Positions 15,507-23,545 of a DNA stretch of 64,000 bases are shown one piece after another. The position numbers were made by a program, and so were the translations under genes. Origin of the DNA: Lysobacterales bacterium. GTDB taxonomy: Bacteria > Pseudomonadota > Gammaproteobacteria > Xanthomonadales > SZUA-38. Position 1 is the first letter of the stretch, and each line of letters starts with the position of its first letter. The notes beneath the pieces are model-generated. The model saw only the letters and a list, made by a program, of their open reading frames with translations, did no database searches and had not been told where the DNA came from. The stretch spans positions 1 through 64,000 of the forward strand of contig JANQOZ010000060.1 in NCBI GenBank assembly GCA_028285525.1, in the 5' to 3' direction.

Positions 15507-18500
15507 TCAGGGAGCTTCGGGCTCCTCGAAACCGTCGGCCAGGATCACGTCGTCAAGCACCGTAACGGTAACCTCACCGACGGCGCACTCCTGCGGTTGT
15601 CCGTCGTCGCAGACTTCGTAGGAGAAGCTGTCGACGCCGGCTTCCATCGCTGTGCTGACGTAGCTGAAGGTTCCATCACCGTTGAGCGTCAGATCACCCA
15701 TGGTCGGTGCGGCCATTGGCGTGACCGTCACGGTCAGGCCGTCGCTTTCCGGATCGGTGTCGTTGGCCAGCAGCGAATCGTCGCCGGCGCTGGTCAGGGT
15801 GACCGTGGCACCTACGACTACGCGTACCTCGTCGGCCACCGCGTTCGGCGCCGCGTTGACGTTGGTCACAGCCACCGAAACGGTTGCCGTCGAGCAGGCG
15901 CCAGCATCGTCACAGGCCTCGTAGTCGAAGCTGTCGCTGGTCGTCTCCGAACCGTTGTGGACGTACTCAAACGTACCGTCTTCATTCAGGGTGACGGTGC
16001 CGTTCATCGGCTCGACCGCCGGCACGGGGCTGACCGTAACCGGGTCGGATTCCGGGTCGCTGTCGTTGGCGAGCAGTGATACCGCGCCGCCGTCGAGAGT
16101 GGTTGTAGCACCGTTTTCAGCAACCGTAAGGGCATCAGCAACGGCCGTCGGCGGGTCGTTCTGCGCAACCACGGTGACTGCAACCGTGCCCGTGACACAT
16201 CCAGGGACCGGTGCATTGTCACAAACCTCATAGTCGAAGCTGTCGCTGACGGTTTCGGAACCATCGTGGGTGTAGCTGAAGGTCCCGTCGCCGTTCAGGG
16301 TCACCGTGCCGTTGGCCGGCTCCGTGGCGGCCGTGGCGCTGACGGTGAGTGGATCACCGTCAAAGTCGGTGTCGTTTGCCAGCAGGCTGGGTTCGTCGGT
16401 ATCAACGGTCGTTGCCGTCCCGGCCTCACCCACGCTCATCGTTTCGCCGACCACGTTGGGCAGCGTGTTGTTTACCACCATGCTCACCGGTACCACCGCC
16501 GTCGGCGTACTGGCATCGTTGGTCTCGATACACTCAAAAGCACCAAAACTGCCGCGAGTAAAACCGGTCGAGTCCAGAGTCAGGGTTACGGTGCTCGATG
16601 TGCCGGTGGGAATGCTGCCGGTGGTTGGATCCGCGCTCAGCCACGTTGCGCCACACTCAACCTGGGCATCAACCCTCAGGTTCAGGCTTTGCTGAATGAT
16701 TCCGAGGTTGATCAGCGACGCCCAGTTAGGGACGCCGAAATCAGCTCCGATCAGCACCGCGTCGCCGGTACCCGTTGCTGCGGGTCCGTAAAACCAGCCC
16801 CAGCTCGCACTGGTAGTTGGAAACACGCTGACCCAGTAGGTCCCCGCCTCGAGGTTCGCCGTATTGCCCAGGGCCACTAAGTCAAACGAGATGGTGTCTC
16901 CCGTTAGGGAAAGGCCGGTGGATGGCACAGGCACAATCAGCTCGAAGGCCGCGTTTGAGTCCATATCGAATGGTGATCCTGCCGGTAACCCGCCGTCATC
17001 CTCCCAGATATAGAGCGCAACCTGGGTCGCGGTGTTAACCAGGTCTGCGCCGTTCTGAAAGCCATCTACCGTAACGCCCGTGATCTCCGTGGCACCAGTC
17101 AGGACGATATCGTCAGCCGCTGCGATTGAATTTCCGCCTGTGATGACCCGCGACAGAATTCCGCTGTTAGAGGAGGTTGGTTGATCGACAGCTCGCGTGC
17201 TGCCCTGGGGATTTGGATTGATGTCAAACGTCAGCTCCGCCCCGCCGGTGCTGGCGATGGTGAGATCGGCGGTGGTGCTGGTATCCGGGTCGAGTTCGGC
17301 CGCTACGCTGTCAGGCGTCACGCTGCCGGCGGCGCCGACCGGAAACACCGTCACCGGCATGCCCAGCGGAGCCGGGGCACCGTAGTCGAGCTCGACGCGT
17401 CCAAACTTCCACTCATCCCGGGTGGTCACCGCGGTGGTGTCAACCTCAATAGTGATTTCCTGCGGGCGTCCCGGAAGGATCGTAAAGGTGGCTGGGGTCA
17501 CGGTCCCCGTTACTTCGCCATCGCCGTTGAAGGTCGCGGTGAAAGCCACGGGTGCATCCGCCACGCTGGTCAACGTGCGAGTCCAGCTGCAGGTTGCGCC
17601 ACAGGCATCGTCGGACATGCTGGCCAGATTCAGAGTCCTGGCGTCGCCGCCCGTATCCGGGTCCGCCGCCAGATAGCGGCTGGGGACTTCATCGAGAACC
17701 ACCGGTGTTAGCGCGGTGACGGTCAGATCGACTCGCCCGGCTCCCATGTCGAAAGCTGTGGCTGTTCCGATCGTGCCGTCGCCATTATCGTCCTGCATGT
17801 TCGGGTTAGCGGTCATCATGATGGCCGACTTGACTTCCGACGGCGTCCAGTCTGGATGCAGGTCACGCAGGAGCGTTGCTGCTCCGGCATTGTGCGGGCT
17901 GGACATGGACGTACCCTGCAGAATTTCAAATTCGGGCGCGCCGCTCGCGCCAGCGTCGTCCGCAAAGGCGGCCAGAATGGCAACCCCTGGTGCTGCAACG
18001 TCAGGCTTGACGATGTTTTCGTCGTTAGGGCCGCGCGAGCTGAAGTCTGCCACGATGTCGGCTGACCCCATATCCACCGCCGCCTGAGCCGGGTCTTGAA
18101 CGGTCAGGGTGGCCGTGGTGTCCATCGCCATGCCGGTGTTGGCGATCACTTCGTCTCGAATCAGCTCGCCGTCAGCCTGTGGAACCATCACACCGGGGAT
18201 GGTGGTGTTTTCCAGTGCTCCCATGGAGAAGGGGGTCCCGGGCCGGTTGTTGAACACAACCACGGCTCGAGCGCCAGCGCTCGTTGCGTTCGCGATTTTC
18301 TCGGCAAAGCCACAGCCACCACGCGAGATCAGTGCAAAGGTGCCGTCGCCGCCGTCATCGAAGGTTCCGGCAGGAATGCCGCCTCCGGTGTTACATCCTT
18401 CGGGGTTTCCGTCGAAAAAGCGAATCGTATCGGTGATCGGTGTGGTCAGCGAAACCGGCCCCGAGCCTTCGACGGCATTCACGCCGGTGAAGGTGCCGGA

Positions 18501-19733
18501 GTCTACGGTAGCGTCTGCAAAAAATCGCCCATGGGAGGCTGCCGCAACTGAGGCAACCCAAGGCTCCTGATGGCCCAGCGTCGCTGGCCCAGGGCCGCTG
18601 TTACCGGCGCTAGCAGACACGAAAATGCCCGCCTCAATCGCGTTGAGAAACGCCAGCGAGTTCGCTTCGTCCCAGGGGTTGGCGCCACCGCTGATGGAAA
18701 AGTTAATGACGTCAACGATACCGTCAGCGACGGCCTGATTGATACCCGCCAGGGTGGATGCATTGGGGCAGAGCCCGCGACCGCTGGAGATCGAGGTATA
18801 GCAAACGTCATACGCAATCACGTTCGCCCTGGGCGCTACGCCTGACACCTCAGGATCGGCGCCGAGGTAATTGGCGGTGGTCACGTTACCGATTGCGGTG
18901 CTGGCGACGTGCGTGCCATGACCATTCTCGTCGTCAGGCACTTCGTCTTCGTCAGCATCGGGGTCGTCCTGAACCACGGGGAAGGTGAACTCGTACGCGC
19001 CAATCAGCTTGTCGTTGCAGGCGTAGTCTGGACTGGTCGGGTTGTCGGCGCAGAACCCGATGAAGTTGCCAGTTCCGAGCGGGTTAATGTGGGTGTACTC
19101 TTCCGGCTCACCGGGCTGCGATACCGCTGCAAAAGATGGGTGATCGTGGTTGATGCCGGAATCGATAATTCCGACCACCATCCCCTCACCCAGGGTTCCG
19201 GGCGCTCCACCGGTGTTGGTGCCATCCCAGATGCCAGGCGCGTTGATCAGCGTCGGTCCCACGTCGGTGTCAAGCTCGTAGTTTCGCTGCGGCTCAATTA
19301 GGCGCACTTCCGGCTGGTCGGAGAGGGCCTTCGCTTCTGCCGGCGTCAGCTTCACCACCACGGCGTTGATCGCGTGCTGCATTTGCATGATGGCGGGCAC
19401 GGGGCGGTTCAACAGGTCGCTGGCTGTTTCGAGAAACTGGGCCTGCTGACTTTCCAGGAAAGCGACGTAGGACTGCGTCGCATTCCCGCGCACGTCCAGT
19501 CTTCCGTCTACTCGCTCCGGGGCCGCGCGCAATGCTGAGCCTTGAAAGGAGGCTGCGGCTGAATCGCGCAGGACAACAATGTACGTTTGGCTTGCGGGTA
19601 TCACCGACCCGTCAGCAGCCAACTGTGGGCGGGGAATCGGCGTCTCGACGCCCTCGGTGGCCGATGCTGTGCTCACGACGGCGCCGCTTGTCAAAGCCGA
19701 CCCCAGAATAGTCGCGGTAAGGGTTCTTCGCAT
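15507..19733 (-). CDS. Secreted S8 subtilisin-like protease with PA domain, Ig-like repeats and GFE tail
   Basis: 1408 residues. Order: signal peptide (1-25), inhibitor I9 propeptide (about 49-155), S8 catalytic domain with Asp191 (VGIIDSGINHDHPS), His272 (NGHGTHVAS) and Ser609 (GTSMSSPHNAG), and a protease-associated domain inserted around 425-545. A long beta-rich region follows (about 680-1085). Then come three tandem cadherin/Ig-like repeats of about 102 residues (1089-1395) with 'SLLANDTD' and 'NGDGTFSY' signatures, and the tail ILADGFEEPEAP. The enzyme should be secreted and degrade extracellular protein. The repeats are typical adhesion or calcium-stabilised modules. A promoter-like pair lies upstream and a terminator downstream, so it is probably monocistronic. 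Confidence 0.93.
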   Translation of the reverse strand: MRRTLTATILGSALTSGAVVSTASATEGVETPIPRPQLAADGSVIPASQTYIVVLRDSAAASFQGSALRAAPERVDGRLDVRGNATQSYVAFLESQQAQFLETASDLLNRPVPAIMQMQHAINAVVVKLTPAEAKALSDQPEVRLIEPQRNYELDTDVGPTLINAPGIWDGTNTGGAPGTLGEGMVVGIIDSGINHDHPSFAAVSQPGEPEEYTHINPLGTGNFIGFCADNPTSPDYACNDKLIGAYEFTFPVVQDDPDADEDEVPDDENGHGTHVASTAIGNVTTANYLGADPEVSGVAPRANVIAYDVCYTSISSGRGLCPNASTLAGINQAVADGIVDVINFSISGGANPWDEANSLAFLNAIEAGIFVSASAGNSGPGPATLGHQEPWVASVAAASHGRFFADATVDSGTFTGVNAVEGSGPVSLTTPITDTIRFFDGNPEGCNTGGGIPAGTFDDGGDGTFALISRGGCGFAEKIANATSAGARAVVVFNNRPGTPFSMGALENTTIPGVMVPQADGELIRDEVIANTGMAMDTTATLTVQDPAQAAVDMGSADIVADFSSRGPNDENIVKPDVAAPGVAILAAFADDAGASGAPEFEILQGTSMSSPHNAGAATLLRDLHPDWTPSEVKSAIMMTANPNMQDDNGDGTIGTATAFDMGAGRVDLTVTALTPVVLDEVPSRYLAADPDTGGDARTLNLASMSDDACGATCSWTRTLTSVADAPVAFTATFNGDGEVTGTVTPATFTILPGRPQEITIEVDTTAVTTRDEWKFGRVELDYGAPAPLGMPVTVFPVGAAGSVTPDSVAAELDPDTSTTADLTIASTGGAELTFDINPNPQGSTRAVDQPTSSNSGILSRVITGGNSIAAADDIVLTGATEITGVTVDGFQNGADLVNTATQVALYIWEDDGGLPAGSPFDMDSNAAFELIVPVPSTGLSLTGDTISFDLVALGNTANLEAGTYWVSVFPTTSASWGWFYGPAATGTGDAVLIGADFGVPNWASLINLGIIQQSLNLRVDAQVECGATWLSADPTTGSIPTGTSSTVTLTLDSTGFTRGSFGAFECIETNDASTPTAVVPVSMVVNNTLPNVVGETMSVGEAGTATTVDTDEPSLLANDTDFDGDPLTVSATAATEPANGTVTLNGDGTFSYTHDGSETVSDSFDYEVCDNAPVPGCVTGTVAVTVVAQNDPPTAVADALTVAENGATTTLDGGAVSLLANDSDPESDPVTVSPVPAVEPMNGTVTLNEDGTFEYVHNGSETTSDSFDYEACDDAGACSTATVSVAVTNVNAAPNAVADEVRVVVGATVTLTSAGDDSLLANDTDPESDGLTVTVTPMAAPTMGDLTLNGDGTFSYVSTAMEAGVDSFSYEVCDDGQPQECAVGEVTVTVLDDVILADGFEEPEAP
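15549..16469 (-). repeat. Three tandem Ig/cadherin-like repeat units (about 305 bp each) within the subtilase
   Basis: Units lie at about 16161-16469, 15858-16160 and 15549-15857. Each encodes an N-terminal proline-containing opening, a 'SLLAND(T/S)D' calcium-type loop, 'TLN(G/E)DGTF(S/E)Y' and 'DSF(D/S)YE(V/A)CD'. They are diverged at the sequence level, so an old in-gene duplication is likelier than a recent one. Confidence 0.8.
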
Positions 19734-19782
19734 AGGTAGAAACTCCGGAATGTGTCGAGAATGTTACGAATTCGGGCTCGCT

Positions 19783-19810
19783 ATCCTAGCGGTTCGTGCA
19801 CGGTTTACAA
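19783..19810 (-). promoter_or_regulatory. Candidate sigma70-type promoter of the subtilase gene
   Basis: On the minus strand a TTGTAA (-35, 19805-19810) and TAGGAT (-10, 19783-19788) are separated by 16 bases, placing the start of transcription near 19776, about 43 bases before the ATG at 19733. Support is by match only. Confidence 0.4.
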
Positions 19811-19973
19811 CCCGGTTTGTGCTAATCGGTGAGAAACGGGAAGCTGGGGGAGTGTGAAACTCGGTCGCTGCAACTTTTTTGTCGCGGCGAAACGGTTCGG
19901 TTGATCAAGAGGCCGCGTATAGCGTCTAATGCGTTTCATCGCAAACCAGACGAACCGAACCCCTCCACTCAGC

Positions 19974-20384
19974 ATGACCCGCCTGCGGCACTTCGTTTTC
20001 TTGATCTCGGTCGTTGTACTGATACCAGCTTGCGCGGATGACAAAGCCGCAAGCTCGGTTGAGCTGGAGGTTGAGGCGACGGCCTACAACTCGCTCCCGG
20101 GTCAGACAACCGCTGAGAATGCCGACCTGGCGGCCTGGGGGGATCGGCTGAGGCCCGGCATGAAAGCCATTGCCGTGTCGCGCGATTTATTAGACATCGG
20201 TCTCGGCCACGGCTCGACGGTGACCATCGACGGTTTGCCCGGCAAGTGGAAGGTGCTGGACAAGATGAATCGACGCTGGACCCGCAAGATCGATATCTAC
20301 ATGGGCGAGGACGTGAAGGCGGCCCGCAGCTGGGGTCGGCGTAAAGTGACGATCCGTTTTCGGCCTCAATCCGACGAGCCATAG
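19974..20384 (+). CDS. 3D-domain (RlpA/MltA-like barrel) lipoprotein
   Basis: 136 residues. The N-terminus RLRHFVFLISVVVLIPAC ends in a lipobox-like LIPAC, so the mature protein is probably a lipoprotein with Cys as first residue. The rest matches the 3D domain: VEATAYNSLPGQTTAENADL, then KAIAVSRDLLDIGLGHGSTVTIDG and WKVLDKMNRRWTRKIDIYMG, with aspartates at the positions that name the family. These double-psi barrels occur in lytic transglycosylases and cell-wall proteins, suggesting peptidoglycan binding or cleavage, although a catalytic role is not shown. ATG at 19974 is preferred over 19929, which adds 15 polar residues before the signal. The small lipoprotein gene follows after 114 bases. 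Confidence 0.8.
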   Translation: MTRLRHFVFLISVVVLIPACADDKAASSVELEVEATAYNSLPGQTTAENADLAAWGDRLRPGMKAIAVSRDLLDIGLGHGSTVTIDGLPGKWKVLDKMNRRWTRKIDIYMGEDVKAARSWGRRKVTIRFRPQSDEP

Positions 20385-20498
20385 CCGTTTGCTCGAGCGG
20401 CGCCAGAACGGACCGACCCTGCCAGTAGGTCGCGTTGCGGCGGGCTTCTTCCTCTGATACTTTCAACGGCAAATTCGTTACCGACTCGAGCTGACTCC

Positions 20499-20693
20499 AT
20501 GAAGCAAACGACCCGCACCCTTCTGATCCTGCTTACCCTCAGCACGCTGAGCCTCGCCGGGCTGACCGGCTGCAACACCGAATACGACTACGCCAAGTCT
20601 GACGCCGGAAAATACGACCGCCCCTACACCGACGGTCGGGACAAGCAGTCGGACGACGATGGCTCTGACGATCAGGGTTCGGATTCCGAGTAA
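20499..20693 (+). CDS. Small acidic lipoprotein, unknown function
   Basis: 64 residues. A signal sequence (TLLILLTLSTLSLAGLTGC) ends in the lipobox LTGC, giving a mature peptide of about 40 residues. That peptide is hydrophilic and starts NTEYDYAKSD, ending in a run rich in Asp, Ser, Gln and Gly (QSDDDGSDDQGSDSE). No domain is recognised. The clear lipobox and stop-free frame argue that it is real. It may be a small outer-membrane or entericidin-like lipoprotein. It follows the 3D-domain lipoprotein on the same strand. Confidence 0.6.
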   Translation: MKQTTRTLLILLTLSTLSLAGLTGCNTEYDYAKSDAGKYDRPYTDGRDKQSDDDGSDDQGSDSE

Positions 20694-20817
20694 ACGATTC
20701 TGTCGGCGCCATCCAGGCGTCTGAGGAACCCTTCGCTAAGTGCCCTGCGGCAGCGGGGGACTGCGGCCGAAAATCCGCCCGACGCTTGGTCCGTGACAAC
20801 CTTTCCTGAAGCGCTAC

Positions 20818-22362
20818 CTAAAGCGCTACGACAACGCTGCTGCCCAGCGTGCGGCGAACCTCAAAACTGTCCGCAAAGAGCTCTTCTGATTCGACGGCAC
20901 CGCTGGCGCACACGGTGTCTCTCGGATTGAAGAGCTGATCAACCGCCACCGCGTCACACACGCCGGCATCCCCCTGCCCGCGCGCCTCGCTGGCGGCGGT
21001 GAGCGGATGATGCGGCGTCACGTCCAGCGCGGACCGCAGCGGCCCGATTCCCAGCTGAGCGACGTTGCGCATCACCAGGTCTGTGGCTGCCACCAGCTCG
21101 CAGCTGTCTCCTGGACCTTCCAGATTGCCGCCGCTGCTGGTGATCGATCCTGCTGACGACAGGTCACAAGTCCCATCGATCAGCGTATTGGACAGCGTCA
21201 CGTTCAGGGTCGGGCTGTTGAGAACAGAAATGGCGCTCCCTTCGCTGGCGCTGCCGCCGGTGATAGTGACGTGGCGCAGCGTCACGTCGCCGCCAAAAAT
21301 GCTGCGGACAGCGCCCCCCTCCAGGTTGGACTGGTTGCCGCTGAAGGTTGCGTTCTCCAGTTCGATGGTTCCGGTGTTGTGAAACAGGGCGCCCCCCTGA
21401 CCGGTCGCCTGATTGTTGACGAAGCTGGCGTGGGAGATGCGCATCGTGTCGTCCGCGTCGCGAAAGGCGACCGCGCCTCCGGAGCCGCTGCTGTTGCTCA
21501 CAAATACGACGTTAGCCAGAGTCAGGGTCTTCACATGAGCGGTACCGAGCACGTTGAGCGCGCCGCCGCCACCGCCGCTGCAGGTATTGCTGCTGGCGAC
21601 CATTGCGTCCACGTCCAGGGTGCGACCCAAAAACAGAATGCCGCACCCATCGTTGCCGGTATTGGCGCTGAACGTCACCTGCTCCAGCCGGGAGTCGCTT
21701 TCGGTGCCTGCGAGGTAGAGCGCGCCGCCGTTTTGTTCAGCGTCATTGCCTTCGAGGAGCACGTTTCGCAGCGTCAGCCCGGAAATGGCGTGTATCGCGC
21801 CGCCGGTCCGTGCGCTGTTTGCCACAAAAGCGGAATCTTCGACCAAGAGTTGAGCGTCGTTCGCCAGATAGATGGCGCCTCCCAGCGTCTGGGCCGCGTT
21901 GTTTTCAAACACGGCGTCCCGCACCGTCACACTGGCACCGGTGATTTGCAGAGCGCCCGCGTTCAGCGTGCCGTTGGTGGCGATCGAGGTGTTGCCGTTA
22001 GCAAAGCGCAGCCCCTCGAGCAGCACGCTGGCGCCGCCGCTGATATCCATGATCCGCCCCTGAGACTGGCCGTCGATAACTGCATCCTGGCCGATAATTT
22101 CCATGTCGGTGGTGATGTCCAGATCCCCGGTTTCGGCGGAAAAATCGGCGCCGTTGAGCACGATCGGATAGAGGCCGGGCGGTACGAGCACCGTATCCAT
22201 TTCCGCGGTGTCGTCAGCGGCAATGACGGCTTCGCGCAGCGAACAATCGTTGACTAAACAGCCGTCGGGGGTGGGGTCGTCGCTGCGCGTAACCGAAAAG
22301 GTGGCGGCCAATACCGCTGGCGACCAGATGGCTGCTGCGAGCCAGAAAACGAGTGGTTTCAT
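20818..22362 (-). CDS. Secreted CSLREA-domain beta-helix protein with FE-type tail
   Basis: 514 residues. A signal peptide (LVFWLAAAIWSPAVLA) is followed at once by the CSLREA module: FSVTRSDDPTPDGCLVNDCS then LREAVIAAD. The body (about 90-450) is a right-handed parallel beta-helix with many 'GGA(I/L)', 'NGGALY' and 'FxxNxA' turns, as in polymorphic outer-membrane or pectate-lyase-like proteins. Near the end is ELFADSFEV, matching the short tails of the subtilase and FG-GAP protein, but here 13 further residues (RRTLGSSVVVAL end) follow. It is probably a surface or secreted adhesin-like protein; no enzymatic site is evident. The SDR gene is divergent, 106 bases away. Confidence 0.85.
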   Translation of the reverse strand: MKPLVFWLAAAIWSPAVLAATFSVTRSDDPTPDGCLVNDCSLREAVIAADDTAEMDTVLVPPGLYPIVLNGADFSAETGDLDITTDMEIIGQDAVIDGQSQGRIMDISGGASVLLEGLRFANGNTSIATNGTLNAGALQITGASVTVRDAVFENNAAQTLGGAIYLANDAQLLVEDSAFVANSARTGGAIHAISGLTLRNVLLEGNDAEQNGGALYLAGTESDSRLEQVTFSANTGNDGCGILFLGRTLDVDAMVASSNTCSGGGGGALNVLGTAHVKTLTLANVVFVSNSSGSGGAVAFRDADDTMRISHASFVNNQATGQGGALFHNTGTIELENATFSGNQSNLEGGAVRSIFGGDVTLRHVTITGGSASEGSAISVLNSPTLNVTLSNTLIDGTCDLSSAGSITSSGGNLEGPGDSCELVAATDLVMRNVAQLGIGPLRSALDVTPHHPLTAASEARGQGDAGVCDAVAVDQLFNPRDTVCASGAVESEELFADSFEVRRTLGSSVVVAL

Positions 22363-22468
22363 GCCGCGTCCTCATTTCCGTCTTTCATCCAAGCATAGAC
22401 CAAGACCTGAAGATGGCCAGGGGGCGTCGTGCTAGCATCGACGCTTCACCCAAACGCACAGGTGTCGC

Positions 22469-23425
22469 ATGTCCAGAATCGTACCGCTTGTTCTGCTTAC
22501 CCTGGCTACCGCCGTGGCTGCCCTGGTGCCAAGGTCATCACTGGCTGATGAGTCCAAGGCTGTCCTGATCACCGGCGCCAGCACCGGCATCGGACGCCAT
22601 CTTGCGGAGACGCTGGCCGGCGCCGGCTATCGCGTCTATGCCGGTGCACGAAAGGAAAAGGATCTGGCTGCCCTCAACGCGATCGACAACATCACCGCGG
22701 TGCGGCTCGACGTCACGAGCCAGGATGAGGTGGATGCGGCTGTCGACCTGGTGAGTAGCAGCGGTGGTCTCTGGGGGCTGGTCAACAACGCCGGCGTTGG
22801 CGGCGGCGGCAGCATCATCGATACGCCGATCGAAGATCAGAAATTCGTCTATGACGTAAACGTCGAAGGCGTCTATCGCACCACCAAAGCGTTTGCCCCG
22901 CTCGTCATGAAGTCGAAGGGCCGGATCGTCACCACCGGTTCGATAGCGGGCACCATTTCCTGGGGTGGCGGCAGCGCCTATGCCGGCAGCAAGCACGCGA
23001 TGGAGGCCTATACGGACGCGCTGGCGGAAGAGATGGCGCCGCACGGCGTGTCGGTCAGCGTGATCGAGCCGGGGAACTATAAGTCCAATATCCGCCGCTC
23101 CAGCGTCAGCCGACAGATGGCTCAGCACCAGGCTGCCGGCGGAGAGATCAGCGACGAAATGAAAACCCAGCTCGAACAAACCACCGCGCGGGAGCTGTCT
23201 TTCAAAGAGCCAGACGACGTTTCAAAGGCTTTTATGCACGCGCTGTTCGACGACGCGCCACTGCGGCGTTACGTGGTTGTCCCCAACCAGGAAGAACAGG
23301 GTTGGACCATCGGCGCAAAGATCAACGAGCTGGTCCAGCTGAACAGCTGGGGCCCCTACAGCTACAGCCGCGACGAGCTGGTCAAGATGCTCGACGAGGC
23401 GCTGGCCGCTCCCTCCGAGGGTTAA
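22469..23425 (+). CDS. Short-chain dehydrogenase/reductase with N-terminal signal-like segment
   Basis: 318 residues of the classical SDR family. Seen are TGASTGIG (cofactor loop, residues 35-42), NNAG, the catalytic serine region TTGSIAG and YAGSK (catalytic Tyr and Lys), then VIEPGNYKSN. It should be an NAD(P)-dependent oxidoreductase; the substrate is unknown. The first 27 residues (SRIVPLVLLTLATAVAALV then PRSSLADESK) look like a signal peptide or signal anchor. That is unusual because SDRs need a cytoplasmic nucleotide. No in-frame Met lies between this segment and the fold, so it is genuinely encoded unless translation begins at a rarer codon. The patatin gene follows after 120 bases. 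Confidence 0.85.
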   Translation: MSRIVPLVLLTLATAVAALVPRSSLADESKAVLITGASTGIGRHLAETLAGAGYRVYAGARKEKDLAALNAIDNITAVRLDVTSQDEVDAAVDLVSSSGGLWGLVNNAGVGGGGSIIDTPIEDQKFVYDVNVEGVYRTTKAFAPLVMKSKGRIVTTGSIAGTISWGGGSAYAGSKHAMEAYTDALAEEMAPHGVSVSVIEPGNYKSNIRRSSVSRQMAQHQAAGGEISDEMKTQLEQTTARELSFKEPDDVSKAFMHALFDDAPLRRYVVVPNQEEQGWTIGAKINELVQLNSWGPYSYSRDELVKMLDEALAAPSEG

Positions 23426-23437
23426 CTCGTCAAGTTC

Positions 23438-23471
23438 ACTCCCGCCGGATCTCGCTCCGGCCGGCGGGAGT
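23438..23471. terminator. Strong hairpin after the SDR gene
   Basis: Perfect 11-bp inverted repeat ACTCCCGCCGG / CCGGCGGGAGT with a 12-base loop, 12 bases past the SDR stop. There is no T-tract, so it is not a textbook intrinsic terminator; it may stop transcription with a factor or stabilise the mRNA end. Confidence 0.4.
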
Positions 23472-23545
23472 CCGCGTCTGGGCGCTTCAGGCCTGCGTGT
23501 TAGCATTTTTGCTCATCATTTCTTCGAGCAATTCGGAGCGACGCT

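Noticed and set aside
15549-16469. Tandem repeat block as a possible CRISPR or mobile repeat
   Set aside because: The units are coding, about 305 bp, diverged, and encode Ig-like domains in frame.
21271-22257. 328-codon plus-strand frame opposite the CSLREA protein
   Set aside because: Antisense shadow; the minus-strand frame has a signal peptide and family motif.
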